Positions 54,578-63,579 are shown, counted from the first letter of the stretch. The stretch is DNA of 64,000 nucleotides from Caldifermentibacillus hisashii (GCF_027568575.1 NZ_JANUVP010000019.1); one strand, 5' to 3'. The notes: generated from the sequence alone by a model not told the origin. Numbers and translations are program-made.

Positions 54578-55642
54578 TTATATTGGCTTTTTTCTATGCT
54601 TATTCTGATTATTTATTTTTTTCCACTTATATTTTTCTTCCACTTGGGCAAGCTTATCATTTTTTCGTTCCAAATAAGCGAGTTCCCTCTGTAATTTAAA
54701 GTAGCTTTGCAATCTTTTTTCATCTAAATCACCACTTTGAACAGCAGCTTTCACAGCACAATTTGGTTCATTATGATGTGAACAATTTCGGAATTGGCAT
54801 TGTTTCGCAAGTTCCTCAATATCTTTAAAACTTTCGGAAAGACCGGAATCTGCTTCCCATAACTGGAGTTCCCGCATTCCGGGTGTATCAATAATTAATC
54901 CGCCATTAGGTAACGAGATTAGCTCGCGGTAAGTGGTAGTATGTTTTCCACGTCCGTCTCCTTCATGAATTTCTTGTGTAAGTTGTTTTTCTTCACCTAA
55001 AAGATAATTTGTCAAAGTTGATTTTCCGGCACCTGAAGAACCGAGTAAAGCAACCGTTTTTCCAGTTTCAAAGTATTCCATAATCTCCTCTAAACCGGTT
55101 TGATTGACCACACTAACTACATGGACAGGCACTCCAAAAGCTACAGTTTCTACACTACTTTTATATTTTTCAATACCATCACATAAATCAGCTTTTGTCA
55201 GCACGACAACGGGATTTGCGCCGCTTTCCCAAGCCATTAATAGATAGCGTTCAAGTCTCCTTGGATTAAAATCTTGGTTTAAAGATTGAACAATGAAGAC
55301 TGTATTTATATTAGTTGCAATAATTTGCTCTTCTGTTGTATTTCCGGCTACTTTTCGCGAAAACTTACTAAATCTTGGCAATAAGTGGTGAATCGTGGCT
55401 TTCCCTTCATTTATTCGCTCAGTAAGAATAACCCAATCCCCAACTGCAGGAAAATTCTCTCGAGAAATTGCTTCGAAACGATATTTTCCGGATACTTCGG
55501 CAAAATATTCGCCATTGTCAGTCATAACTCGATACATATTCTTATGTTCAAGGGTAATTCTCCCTACAGTAAATCCATCTTGCTGATATTTCGTAAAAAC
55601 CTTTTGTAGTGTTTCATTCCAACCTAAATCTTGTAAGTTCAA
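54578..55642 (-). CDS. rsgA: Ribosome small-subunit-dependent GTPase RsgA-like
   Basis: The 354-residue circularly permuted GTPase has an OB-fold N-terminal domain (GRITLEHKNMYRVMTDNGEY), the permuted G motifs VVLTKADLC (G4), LLGSSGAGKSTLTN (G1), TTYRELI (G2 region) and DTPGMREL (G3), and a C-terminal zinc motif CQFRNCSHHNEPNC. RsgA checks the decoding site during 30S maturation. The form here, with GWNETLQKVF at the start, is the longer variant that often coexists with the prpC-prkC-linked rsgA, so it may be a second paralogue. The start is TTG 55642 after AGGAGAAA. It is preceded by a leader with a short frame and a terminator. Confidence 0.88.
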   Translation of the reverse strand: MNLQDLGWNETLQKVFTKYQQDGFTVGRITLEHKNMYRVMTDNGEYFAEVSGKYRFEAISRENFPAVGDWVILTERINEGKATIHHLLPRFSKFSRKVAGNTTEEQIIATNINTVFIVQSLNQDFNPRRLERYLLMAWESGANPVVVLTKADLCDGIEKYKSSVETVAFGVPVHVVSVVNQTGLEEIMEYFETGKTVALLGSSGAGKSTLTNYLLGEEKQLTQEIHEGDGRGKHTTTYRELISLPNGGLIIDTPGMRELQLWEADSGLSESFKDIEELAKQCQFRNCSHHNEPNCAVKAAVQSGDLDEKRLQSYFKLQRELAYLERKNDKLAQVEEKYKWKKINNQNKHRKKPI

Positions 55643-55679
55643 TTTCGATTTCTCCTAGGAAAGGTAAATTTTGGCAAAA

Positions 55680-55705
55680 TAAAAAGACCGCACATACGGT
55701 CCTTG
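55680..55705 (-). terminator. Leader terminator (candidate attenuator) upstream of rsgA
   Basis: On the minus strand AAGGACCG pairs with CGGTCTTT and TTTT follows, 38 bases before the rsgA start and after its promoter. A second hairpin (55717-55741, CTTATGGGC/GCTCATAGG) lies between the leader frame and this terminator. Confidence 0.7.
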
Positions 55706-55767
55706 AAAAATAAAACCCTATGAGCCGGCACTGCCCATAAGATATCTACCATTCCCAAAAAGGAGAA

Positions 55768-55839
55768 TTACAAACATAGATACGAGGGCTGTGCAAATAT
55801 GTTCAGTTGCTTGTTATCCTTCATAACTTGCTTTTTCAT
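55768..55839 (-). CDS. Putative 23-residue leader peptide upstream of rsgA
   Basis: ATG 55839 is preceded by GAGGGATG at good spacing and starts a 23-codon frame (MKKQVMKDNKQLNIFAQPSY plus LCL). It lies between the promoter at 55875-55903 and the leader terminator. Its position suggests a regulatory short frame of the kind that senses ribosome stalling; translation is not proven. Confidence 0.5.
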   Translation of the reverse strand: MKKQVMKDNKQLNIFAQPSYLCL

Positions 55840-55874
55840 AAAACATCCCTCGCTTTCTGGTAATTCGTATTTTA

Positions 55875-55903
55875 ATAATATTCGACTCTTAAGGAAAAGT
55901 AAA
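55875..55903 (-). promoter_or_regulatory. Sigma-A promoter of the rsgA leader transcript
   Basis: On the minus strand TTTACT and TATTAT are separated by 17 bp, 36 bases upstream of the leader ATG. Confidence 0.7.
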
Positions 55904-56091
55904 GTGATTTAATGAAATTTTTTGTCATTCTACTTATTATATTGGGAGTACAGCGCAAATAAATGAACTATACAAAAGGTGTCGATCGGAAATGGTCGGC
56001 TCTTTTTTAATACGTTAAGAAAGTATAAATTACCAGCAAAGAAGCGAATTCGACGTAGTTGGAAATTTTAAGAATTAAGTATAAGTGCTCT

Positions 56092-56142
56092 TGCGGCTTT
56101 GCTTTCGCCTAAAGGCTCGGCAATCGCCGAGTTTTCTTTATA
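56092..56142 (+). repeat. Dispersed hairpin element, copy 2
   Basis: TGCGGCTTTGCTTTCGCC, AAAGGCTCGGCAATCGCC and GAGTTTTCTTTATA match the element at 33557-33606. The flanking GAAAGTATAAATT and ATAAGTGC blocks also appear in front of the other copy. The rest of 55904-56209 has no gene. Confidence 0.65.
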
Positions 56143-56209
56143 GTTTGGCAAACAATAAGGTCAAGGAATAAATAAAAAGTGGACTTTGGGAAAAAATGAC
56201 TCGATTTTC

Positions 56210-56257
56210 TTGACATGGAAATTGTCTTAGTGTACCATTTGATTAGGACACTAAGAC
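56210..56257 (+). promoter_or_regulatory. Promoter and inverted-repeat operator of the GntR/ABC operon
   Basis: TTGACA (56210-56215) and TACCAT (56233-56238) are 17 bp apart. GTCTTAGTGT (56224-56233) and ACACTAAGAC (56248-56257) form a perfect 10-bp inverted repeat with a 14-bp spacer spanning the -10. The AGTGT...ACACT core is the type bound by YtrA-subfamily GntR repressors. Confidence 0.8.
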
Positions 56258-56280
56258 ACGGAGGTATTGGGGGTGAAAAA

Positions 56281-56649
56281 ATGGAATTCAATAGTAATTT
56301 ACCAATCTATATTCAAATTATGAACCTAATAAAAACAAAAATTGCATCGGGCGAACTAAATGGGGGTGATAAATTGCCATCTGTACGAGAATTTTCAAAA
56401 GAGATGAAAGTAAATCCGAATACGATTCAAAGGGTTTACCAGGAACTGGAGCGGGAAAAACTGGTTTTTACACAAAGAGGCATGGGGACGTTTGTAACTG
56501 AGGATACAGATATAATAAAAAACTTGAAAAAGGATCGAGCAGCCGAACTGATAAATCAGTTTTTCCTCGATATGGGAAGTCTTGGTTTTAGAATAGATGC
56601 TATAAAAAAAATGGTTTCAGAATGGACCAATAAGGAGGAGAGCATATGA
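56281..56649 (+). CDS. GntR-family repressor, YtrA subfamily
   Basis: The 122-residue protein has a winged helix (PIYIQIMNLIKTKIASGELN; LPSVREFSKEMKVNPNTIQR; RGMGTFVTED) and only a short helical tail, the YtrA subfamily plan, rather than a large effector domain. In B. subtilis, YtrA represses an ABC operon induced by wall-active antibiotics. ATG 56281 follows GGGGGTG; ATG 56215 upstream would put the operator inside the gene. It overlaps the ATPase gene by 4 bp. Confidence 0.9.
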   Translation: MEFNSNLPIYIQIMNLIKTKIASGELNGGDKLPSVREFSKEMKVNPNTIQRVYQELEREKLVFTQRGMGTFVTEDTDIIKNLKKDRAAELINQFFLDMGSLGFRIDAIKKMVSEWTNKEESI

Positions 56650-57347
56650 GCAATATCGTGGAAATAAACAATCTGACAAAAAAATATGCAAACAAAACAG
56701 CATTGGACAACGTTAACTTGAATATTGAACGAGGAAAAGTGGTCGGTATCCTAGGACCGAACGGCAGCGGAAAAACGACGCTGATAAAAATTTTAACAGG
56801 ACTGTTAAGGCAAACGAGTGGAGAAGTTTTGATTGACGGAAATAAAGTCGGGGTGAAAACGAAATCTGCTGTTTCCTATTTACCTGATCGAAATTTTCTG
56901 TATAAATGGATGCGAATTGAAGATGCCTGCCATATGTACAAAGATTTTTACACAGATTTTGATGAAGCAAAGTTTAATGAATTGCTGGCTTTTATGAATT
57001 TGAACAGAAGTATGAAAATTGACAGTTTATCAAAAGGGATGCATGAAAAATTAAATCTTGCTCTTGTCTTGTCGAGAAATGCAAAGCTGTATATTTTGGA
57101 TGAACCGATTGCCGGTGTTGATCCGGTAGCTAGAGACCAGATTTTAGATGCGATTATTAATAATTATAATGAAGATAGCTCGATGATTATTACGACACAT
57201 TTGGTTAGAGATATGGAGAGCATGTTTGATGAAGTTGTTTTCTTAAAAGATGGACAGATTGTTTTAACTGGAAATGCAGAAGCACTTAGGGAAGAAAAAG
57301 GTAAACAAGTAGAAGAAATTTATAAAGAAATATTTGGTGAGGGGTGA
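56646..57347 (+). CDS. ABC transporter ATP-binding protein (YtrB-like)
   Basis: The 233-residue ATPase has Walker A GPNGSGKTT, a signature segment LSKGMHEKLNLAL, Walker B LYILDEPIAGVDPVAR and the switch His in TTHLVRDME. The signature is LSKGM rather than LSGGQ, which is common in this GntR-coupled subgroup. It is translationally coupled to the repressor and precedes a permease. Likely role: export or membrane defence against an envelope-active compound. Confidence 0.9.
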   Translation: MSNIVEINNLTKKYANKTALDNVNLNIERGKVVGILGPNGSGKTTLIKILTGLLRQTSGEVLIDGNKVGVKTKSAVSYLPDRNFLYKWMRIEDACHMYKDFYTDFDEAKFNELLAFMNLNRSMKIDSLSKGMHEKLNLALVLSRNAKLYILDEPIAGVDPVARDQILDAIINNYNEDSSMIITTHLVRDMESMFDEVVFLKDGQIVLTGNAEALREEKGKQVEEIYKEIFGEG

Positions 57348-57354
57348 GTTATAC

Positions 57355-58176
57355 GTGGTTAAATTAATGAAATATGAAATTAAAGGCACGTACAAAATTT
57401 TATTAGGGATTTTAGCATTGGTTTTGATATTAATTACCGGAATTTATATGTATTCAAGAGATAGTTCAAATTTCTTGAATTTCGGAGCGATTTTCATGAC
57501 ACTTTCTGTACTCGTCCTGTTTGGTACGAGCTTGGCAACCTTTTTATATATAGTCAGCTCTTTCAAAAATGAATTATATGAAGATCGTGGTTACTTAACC
57601 TTTACGCTTCCTTTAACGGGAAATCAAATCGTTGGGGCGAAGTTACTTGTTGCAATGTTTTGGTTTTTTATTTTAGGGCTGGCCATCTTTTTATATAATT
57701 TAATGATGATTTCTATTTTTAGCACTTCTGAGTTTGATTTTTCCGAACTGTTCAAAGCTGTAGGTCAAGTCGTTTCAGTGAAGGAAATAATTATCGGTGT
57801 TATTGGTGGAATCTTCAATTTAGCTAATTTCTTTATTCTAATTTATTTTTCAATGGCACTTGGCCGAGTAACGTTTAGAAATAAAAAAATTGGCGGCTTA
57901 TGGTTTGTTATCTTTTTAGTTTTAAGCGGACTTCTAGCATTTATCCAAGTCCAAATTATTGAGCTGTTTCCTTATTATTTTGATATTAACACATTTAAAA
58001 TGGGAACGATGGAAGAGTTATATAATTTTGAAATAAGTATAGGTAACGAGGTGAGCATTAGTTCAGAAACAGGCATATTCAAGCTTAATATTGCATCAAG
58101 TATATATAATATTATTGAATTGATTGTACTCTATTTAGGAACAGCTTACTTAATTGAAAAGAAAATCGACTTGTAA
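57355..58176 (+). CDS. ABC transporter permease
   Basis: The 273-residue product has six predicted membrane helices (ILLGILALVLILITGIYMY; FGAIFMTLSVLVLFGTSL; LVAMFWFFILGLAIFLYNL; IGVIGGIFNLANFFILIYF; LWFVIFLVLSGLLAFIQV; and one near the end). The GTG at 57355 is chosen because GAGGGGTGAG is 6 bases upstream; ATG 57367 is an alternative. It is the membrane partner of the YtrB-like ATPase. Confidence 0.85.
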   Translation: MVKLMKYEIKGTYKILLGILALVLILITGIYMYSRDSSNFLNFGAIFMTLSVLVLFGTSLATFLYIVSSFKNELYEDRGYLTFTLPLTGNQIVGAKLLVAMFWFFILGLAIFLYNLMMISIFSTSEFDFSELFKAVGQVVSVKEIIIGVIGGIFNLANFFILIYFSMALGRVTFRNKKIGGLWFVIFLVLSGLLAFIQVQIIELFPYYFDINTFKMGTMEELYNFEISIGNEVSISSETGIFKLNIASSIYNIIELIVLYLGTAYLIEKKIDL

Positions 58177-58203
58177 TCCTAATTTTATTTATGTTCCGGT
58201 TAG

Positions 58204-58224
58204 CGGGTGAGAAGTTTTCGCCCG
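58204..58224 (+). terminator. Hairpin after the GntR/ABC operon
   Basis: CGGGTGAGA pairs with TTTCGCCCG (with G-U pairs) around a small loop. No strong T run follows, so it is a weak terminator at best. Confidence 0.4.
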
Positions 58225-58320
58225 GCAATCGGCTATTTACGGAATTTTAACAGATTGTATCTAAAATATAAACAATATTCGTTATATTTTGGTATTCTGA
58301 TAAAGATAATATAAAACTTA

Positions 58321-58440
58321 AGTTTCGCACCTTGTCAAACAAATAAATCAGCGAAACCTCATCTCGTCGACATTTTGGGTGAGAAACTCTCATTTTTGAC
58401 GACGAAATCCCAACCTGTCTTTGGGGCGTGAAACTCAAGT
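58321..58440. repeat. Degenerate copy of the 52-bp repeat with its left flank
   Basis: GTTTCGCAC, then GCGAAACCTCATCTCGTCG, ATTTTGGGTGAGAAA and TTTTTGACGACGAAAT resemble the start of the array at 63645-63728. Only about one and a half units are present and the hairpin is damaged. Confidence 0.7.
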
Positions 58441-58525
58441 AAAAATCTAATCCGGTATGGGACATGTTAATGAAATAGAGTAGCTGCAAAGAAACTTACA
58501 ATAAAAAATGATTGTAATAAATTAC

Positions 58526-58554
58526 TTGACAGATGATTTTCGAATTAGTATTAT
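58526..58554 (+). promoter_or_regulatory. Sigma-A promoter of the dabBA transcript
   Basis: TTGACA and TATTAT are separated by exactly 17 bp. No gene start follows until 58928, giving a leader of about 365 bases. Confidence 0.75.
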
Positions 58555-58762
58555 AACTTATAAAATTATGTTTTAAATGTAATGAACCTTTAGCATATCG
58601 TTAATGATGAATTGGCGGTATGAAAAAGGATGTAACGGTAATTACATTTTTGAACGGTGTACTTTATTTGAAATAATATTATAGATCGGGTCATTTTTAT
58701 TGCCCAGATTAATTGAATAATAGGTAGACGGATTAAAAACCGAGGACCGGTTCGTTAATCGT

Positions 58763-58828
58763 AAACCGACAATTTCCACGTTTTATGGTAATTGAATGCC
58801 ATACAACGGATGAAATTGTCGGTTTTTT
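58763..58828 (+). terminator. Leader hairpin/terminator upstream of dabB (candidate attenuator)
   Basis: AAACCGACAATTTC pairs perfectly with GAAATTGTCGGTTT, enclosing an inner TATGG/CCATA hairpin, and TTTT follows. It lies 100 bp before dabB and after the promoter at 58526, so it must be read through for expression. No known riboswitch class was recognised. Confidence 0.7.
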
Positions 58829-58927
58829 ATTTGTCAAAGTTGTGTTGGAAAGGAAAGAAATAAATGAGGATGAATTGTAAAGATAGACAGCTTCGAAAAA
58901 AATTATATCGCAACAGGGGGGATTTCC

Positions 58928-60463
58928 ATGCATGCACAAATTGAACCGAATTTCATCATGAACGTCTTTTTTATCATGATTGCATTCCCAATTATAAGCG
59001 GAATGATCCTGTTGCATCCAAAAACACCTTTATCGTTTTTACAAATCCACCTGTGTTTACTTGTACCGGGGCCGATCATTGCTCTCTTGGCAATATTTTA
59101 TCTACATGAAAGTATTGTCATAGGACCGTGGCGACAAGACTCTTTATCGTGGGTTTTAGCCTCATTTGTTCTAACAATTAGCCTTATTTTACAAAAGTTC
59201 TCTGTCCGTTATTTATTTGGAGACCGGTCTTATCGAAAATACTTCATTCTTTTTACACTGACGACTGTTTCCAATGCACTTGCTTGGTTTAGTGATGATC
59301 TCCGTCTTTTGTTGTTCTTTTTTGGCGCCACTTTATTCGGGTTATTTTTACTAATTGGTTTGAAGCGGGAATGGCAAGTAGCGAAAAAAGCAGCCCTTAG
59401 TTCCGGTCGAATGTTTTTGATTAGTTGGCTTTTCCTATTGGTAGCGGTCATTTGGCTAAGCGAAAAAACCGGTGAATGGCATTTATCAATGGCTCTTAGT
59501 GAGACAGAAATTTTACATTCTTGGGAAAAAACCGGGTTGAACCTGTTATTGGTTACAGCGGTTCTTATACCGGCAGCCCAATGGCCTTTTGGGAAATGGC
59601 TACTAAATTCCGTTGTTGCACCGACACCGGTTTCGGCAATCATGCATGCGGGGATTGTCAATTCAGGGGGAATGTTGTTAACCCGTTTTGCCCCCCTTGT
59701 TCAAGAGAATCTTTCCCAAACCGTTCTAATTGTTATTTCCAGTTTTTCTATATTAATTGGAACGGGTATCATGCTTGTCCAAGTCGATTACAAGCGGCAA
59801 CTTGTCGGTTCTACGATTGCCCAAATGGGATTTATGCTTATTCAGTGCGGCTTAGGGGCATATGCGGCAGCCATTACCCACGCGGTGCTTCACGGATTAT
59901 TTAAAGCTACCTTATTCCTGCAATCGGGTTCTGTTTTTGATCAAAATAAAGATAAGATAAAGCTGGCAACCGGACATCATTCACCGGTTTTGATTTTTAT
60001 CGGAATTATACTTGGTTTAGGTTCAGGAATTGCCATTTGGTTCTCTTCTCCTAATCATTCTTATCAATTGGTTAGTGCCATTATTTTAGGTTGGTCGGTT
60101 GCATTTTCATGGGTTCAGCTTGTTGCAAGGAGCAACGAACAAATGGGTCGTTTTGTTGGCGGGTTGCTGTTTATCGGAACGGGAGCGGTATATTTGATTG
60201 TACAAGGGGGATTTCATGAAATTTTGCATGAAGTTCATGAATCGGTTGCCGGGACATCCTCATTTATTGCCGGTGTTTTCGTTTTACTCATTTTAACACT
60301 TGGAAGTTTATTTAGTGCTTGGTTAATGAGCCACCGTTCTTCACCGCTTTATGCAAAAGTTTATTTTTGGTTGCTTCGATTAGGGGAACCGGATCAAGAA
60401 TTAATTGAAAGCCATCCAAAATATTTAGCACAAATACCTTTGCAAGGAGGGAGCTTCCGTTGA
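58928..60463 (+). CDS. dabB: DabB: proton-conducting (NuoL-like) subunit of the inorganic carbon pump
   Basis: The 511-residue membrane protein has about 14 helices of the proton-pumping MrpA/NuoL family (GPWRQDSLSWVLASFVLTIS; VAPTPVSAIMHAGIVNSGGM; QMGFMLIQCGLGAYAAAITH; AVLHGLFKATLFLQSG). The conserved Lys and His residues of the channel family are visible. It was formerly annotated NdhF or MpsA. It is predicted to couple a cation or proton gradient to DabA for CO2 hydration and bicarbonate accumulation. ATG 58928 has GGGGGG upstream. It overlaps dabA by 4 bp. Confidence 0.92.
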   Translation: MHAQIEPNFIMNVFFIMIAFPIISGMILLHPKTPLSFLQIHLCLLVPGPIIALLAIFYLHESIVIGPWRQDSLSWVLASFVLTISLILQKFSVRYLFGDRSYRKYFILFTLTTVSNALAWFSDDLRLLLFFFGATLFGLFLLIGLKREWQVAKKAALSSGRMFLISWLFLLVAVIWLSEKTGEWHLSMALSETEILHSWEKTGLNLLLVTAVLIPAAQWPFGKWLLNSVVAPTPVSAIMHAGIVNSGGMLLTRFAPLVQENLSQTVLIVISSFSILIGTGIMLVQVDYKRQLVGSTIAQMGFMLIQCGLGAYAAAITHAVLHGLFKATLFLQSGSVFDQNKDKIKLATGHHSPVLIFIGIILGLGSGIAIWFSSPNHSYQLVSAIILGWSVAFSWVQLVARSNEQMGRFVGGLLFIGTGAVYLIVQGGFHEILHEVHESVAGTSSFIAGVFVLLILTLGSLFSAWLMSHRSSPLYAKVYFWLLRLGEPDQELIESHPKYLAQIPLQGGSFR

Positions 60464-63072
60464 GTACAACATTAGCTAAACGAATGACAGTTGAAAAAGA
60501 AGCGGATTTACTAAGTCTGAATCTTGTTGAATTGGTAAGTTCTGCTGCAAAAGTAATTTCCCCCTACGGCCCGATTGATAAATTCGCGGCACGGAATCCT
60601 TGGGACGGTATGGAATCTCTTCCTTTTGAACAAGTGGCAAGGAAATTAAAGGGGATTGTCGATGTAGATATTTTCCCCGATAAACAAATGATTAAATCTG
60701 CTTGGGAATCCGGGAAAATTAATAAAGGTCATTTAATTGCAAAGCTTGATCAATGGCTTGAGAGGAATGTCACAGAATTACCCGATAATCTAGCAAAGAA
60801 ATTTTGTTTGCCAGCATTAATGGATTTCAGTGATGGCAAGAAAAAGAATATGAGCCCGGAAATAAAATCAGTGGCAAAGAAATTAGTACGGCTCGGTCAT
60901 GATATAGAAGAAAAACTATTTATTAAAACTTTGAGTCAGCAACTGGAACAAATTGGCACCCTCAAAGCCGCGAATCTATTAAATCAATATATGATAAAGT
61001 GGTGTAAATTGTATTTGGATCGCTCTCAAGCAGTTTTGTCAATGCCTTACCGGGAAAATGGATTTTATTTTGCATGGAGAATTTCTACACGATTAGACCC
61101 AAATTTTAAACAATATCGTGATGAATTATTACAAACCCCTGAAGATGCAACGACTGCACTTGAGGAAGCCTTGTTAAAACTTGGCATTCCTTATTCGGAA
61201 ATTCAATCTTATTTGGAAGCCCATTTGCTCAGTTTACCGGGCTGGGCGGGGATGATGCTTTGGCGAGCAGAAAATGTTCAAGGTGAGGAAAATTTGCTTA
61301 TCGATTACTTGGCTGTTCGACTTACGACCGAATGGCTATTAATCAAAAAGTACCTTCCTTTACCAGAGCAAAAACAAAACCAAACAGGGATGATGGAAGA
61401 ACTATTACAATCATGGGTGAATTGGGGAGAATTGCCTGCCGATAGTTGGTTTCATTTGTCTTTTTCTGAAATAAAATCGAGGCTCTCGTTAGCACTTCAT
61501 TTTGATGAAATTGTCCGTAATCAATTATGGTTACAAGCATGGGAGGAAACGTATGAAGATGAGCTGCGGAGAATCATTACTGGAAAAAATCCTTTTAATA
61601 ATCATGTAACGAAACCGAATGCGCAATTTGTCTTTTGTATCGATGTTCGCTCGGAGCCGTTCCGACGTAAATTGGAAAAAGTCGGTCCGTTTGAAACAAT
61701 TGGAACTGCCGGGTTTTTTGGCCTACCGATCGAAACATGTGAACTTGGAAGTGACCATGTTCATCCATCTTTGCCGGTCATGTTTAAGCCACAATATAAA
61801 ATTCGGGAAACGTCAGCTGTTCCCGAGTTAAAAAATTATTTAGAAAGACAACAGGTAGCCGGTTCCTTTTCACATACCTTTAAAAACTTAAAACAGCAAT
61901 TAATGTCAAGTATGTTACTTCCGGAAATTAGCGGTCCTTGGTTAAGTTTACAAACGTTGGCGAGAAGTTTTATGCCACGACGAGCCGGAAGTAGTTTACG
62001 AAAAATGCGAAAATCATGGGCAAAGAAACCTGCCACCCAACTTACTTTGGATCGGAAGGAAAGAGCTACACAGTCTATACCAACAGGATTTTCTAAGGAG
62101 GAAAAAATTCATTTTGCCCGGCAAGCATTAGTGACGATGGGACTCACGGACCAGTTTGCGCCGCTTATCGTTATTTGCGGCCATGGAAGTATTAGTACGA
62201 ATAATCCTTATGCGGCAAGTCTCGATTGTGGTGCTTGCGGGGGAGCGTCGAGCGGGTTTAATGCAAGAGTATTAACTTCAGTGTGTAACGATCAGGAAGT
62301 TAGAAAAGCATTAGCTGAAGAAGGAATTGTCATTCCACATGACACGGTGTTTGTGGCTGCCGAGCATATTACATCACTTGATGAACTACGCTGGTTGGAT
62401 GTACCCAATCTTTCAGAGAGAGCAAAGGAGGCTTTTGAACAAGTTCAAGCTGCACTTCCTCAAGTTCATGAAGAAGCAAATGCAGAGCGAATTGGTCAAA
62501 TACCGTCTTATAAACGCAATGATAGAGACCCAAGTAAGGAAGCAAGACGTTTAGCAGAAGACTGGAGTGAAGTTCGTCCGGAGTGGGGGTTAGCCAAAAA
62601 TGCCAGTTTTATTATCGGTGAACGGAAATTAACTGAAGCTTGTAACCTGGAGGGGCGCTCGTTCTTACACAATTATGATTGGCGGAAGGACCAGGACGGC
62701 ACCATCCTTAATAACATTATATCCGGTCCGGTAACGGTTGCCCAGTGGATAAATTTGCAATACTATGCTTCAACCGTTGCACCCCATTATTATGGAAGCG
62801 GAAATAAAACAACCCAGACTGTAACTGCCGGTATTGGTATCATGCAGGGGAATGCCAGTGACTTACTGACAGGTCTGCCATGGCAATCGGTTATGCAGTC
62901 AGATCGTGAATATTTTCATGAACCATTACGATTGCTTGTTGTTATTCAAGCCCCAAGAAAATACATCGAGCGTTTACTTGAAGGAAATTCTTTATTGAAA
63001 CAAAAACTGACTAACGGTTGGATTCGACTTGCTTCTATCGATTCGGACGGCCAATGGATAAGCTGGACGTGA
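60460..63072 (+). CDS. dabA: DabA (UPF0753/DUF2309, YbcC): carbonic-anhydrase-like subunit of the inorganic carbon pump
   Basis: The 870-residue protein starts at TTG 60460 after AAGGAGGGAG. The beta-carbonic-anhydrase-like zinc site is C393 and D395 (FVFCIDVRSEPF), H575 (ICGHGS) and C590 (SLDCGACGG); the C-x-D and H-15-C spacings are those of the DabA of Halothiobacillus. Other family blocks are KFAARNPWDG, LPGWAGMMLWRAE and GIGIMQGNASDLLTGLPWQS. The protein is peripheral on the membrane with DabB and hydrates CO2 vectorially. It needs zinc. In a heterotrophic Bacillus it would feed carboxylation reactions under low CO2. Confidence 0.95.
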   Translation: MSTTLAKRMTVEKEADLLSLNLVELVSSAAKVISPYGPIDKFAARNPWDGMESLPFEQVARKLKGIVDVDIFPDKQMIKSAWESGKINKGHLIAKLDQWLERNVTELPDNLAKKFCLPALMDFSDGKKKNMSPEIKSVAKKLVRLGHDIEEKLFIKTLSQQLEQIGTLKAANLLNQYMIKWCKLYLDRSQAVLSMPYRENGFYFAWRISTRLDPNFKQYRDELLQTPEDATTALEEALLKLGIPYSEIQSYLEAHLLSLPGWAGMMLWRAENVQGEENLLIDYLAVRLTTEWLLIKKYLPLPEQKQNQTGMMEELLQSWVNWGELPADSWFHLSFSEIKSRLSLALHFDEIVRNQLWLQAWEETYEDELRRIITGKNPFNNHVTKPNAQFVFCIDVRSEPFRRKLEKVGPFETIGTAGFFGLPIETCELGSDHVHPSLPVMFKPQYKIRETSAVPELKNYLERQQVAGSFSHTFKNLKQQLMSSMLLPEISGPWLSLQTLARSFMPRRAGSSLRKMRKSWAKKPATQLTLDRKERATQSIPTGFSKEEKIHFARQALVTMGLTDQFAPLIVICGHGSISTNNPYAASLDCGACGGASSGFNARVLTSVCNDQEVRKALAEEGIVIPHDTVFVAAEHITSLDELRWLDVPNLSERAKEAFEQVQAALPQVHEEANAERIGQIPSYKRNDRDPSKEARRLAEDWSEVRPEWGLAKNASFIIGERKLTEACNLEGRSFLHNYDWRKDQDGTILNNIISGPVTVAQWINLQYYASTVAPHYYGSGNKTTQTVTAGIGIMQGNASDLLTGLPWQSVMQSDREYFHEPLRLLVVIQAPRKYIERLLEGNSLLKQKLTNGWIRLASIDSDGQWISWT

Positions 63073-63210
63073 TGATTGAAATTTGAGCATTGCTCCTTTT
63101 GCAAAAATATAGTAAAAAGGAAGTTTGCAAAAAAAATTTATGGATACATTTCGTTATTTGATATAATTTTATCATGGTGGTATAGAGATATAGATAAAGA
63201 AAGGGAAAAG

Positions 63211-63579
63211 ATGATGGAGAAAACAAAAGGAGCGCTTGAGGCAGAGATCAGCAAAGCTTTAACACATTGGGAAAAAACATATCTAGGACGCGGGTCCATT
63301 TCTGTAAAATCAGATATTTTACGTGATATGATTATTGTTTCGTTGCGTGGTATTTTAACCCCTGCCGAATATTCACTTTGTAAAGATAAGGAAGGATTGC
63401 TGTCTGTCAAAGAGAATCGCAATAGTTTGGTAGAATCGGGTGCAGATGAGTTAAAAAAAATCATTTTTGAAATTACCGGTCATGAAGTTACAAGTTTTTA
63501 CACAGATATCAGTACAAACACCGGCGAACGGATCATGGTTTTTAAATTAGCGGAAGACTTACAAAGTAAATTTGACTAA
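63211..63579 (+). CDS. ybcI: DUF2294 protein, YbcI-like
   Basis: The 122-residue soluble protein matches DUF2294 by GALEAEISKALTHWEKTYLG, RGILTPAEYSL and SFYTDISTNTGERIMVFKL. In B. subtilis the homologue YbcI is encoded near ybcC (dabA), and the same linkage here suggests a role connected to the inorganic carbon pump, though none has been shown. Two adjacent ATGs (63211, 63214) follow AAAGGG; the first is listed. It is 139 bp past dabA with no terminator between. Confidence 0.85.
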   Translation: MMEKTKGALEAEISKALTHWEKTYLGRGSISVKSDILRDMIIVSLRGILTPAEYSLCKDKEGLLSVKENRNSLVESGADELKKIIFEITGHEVTSFYTDISTNTGERIMVFKLAEDLQSKFD

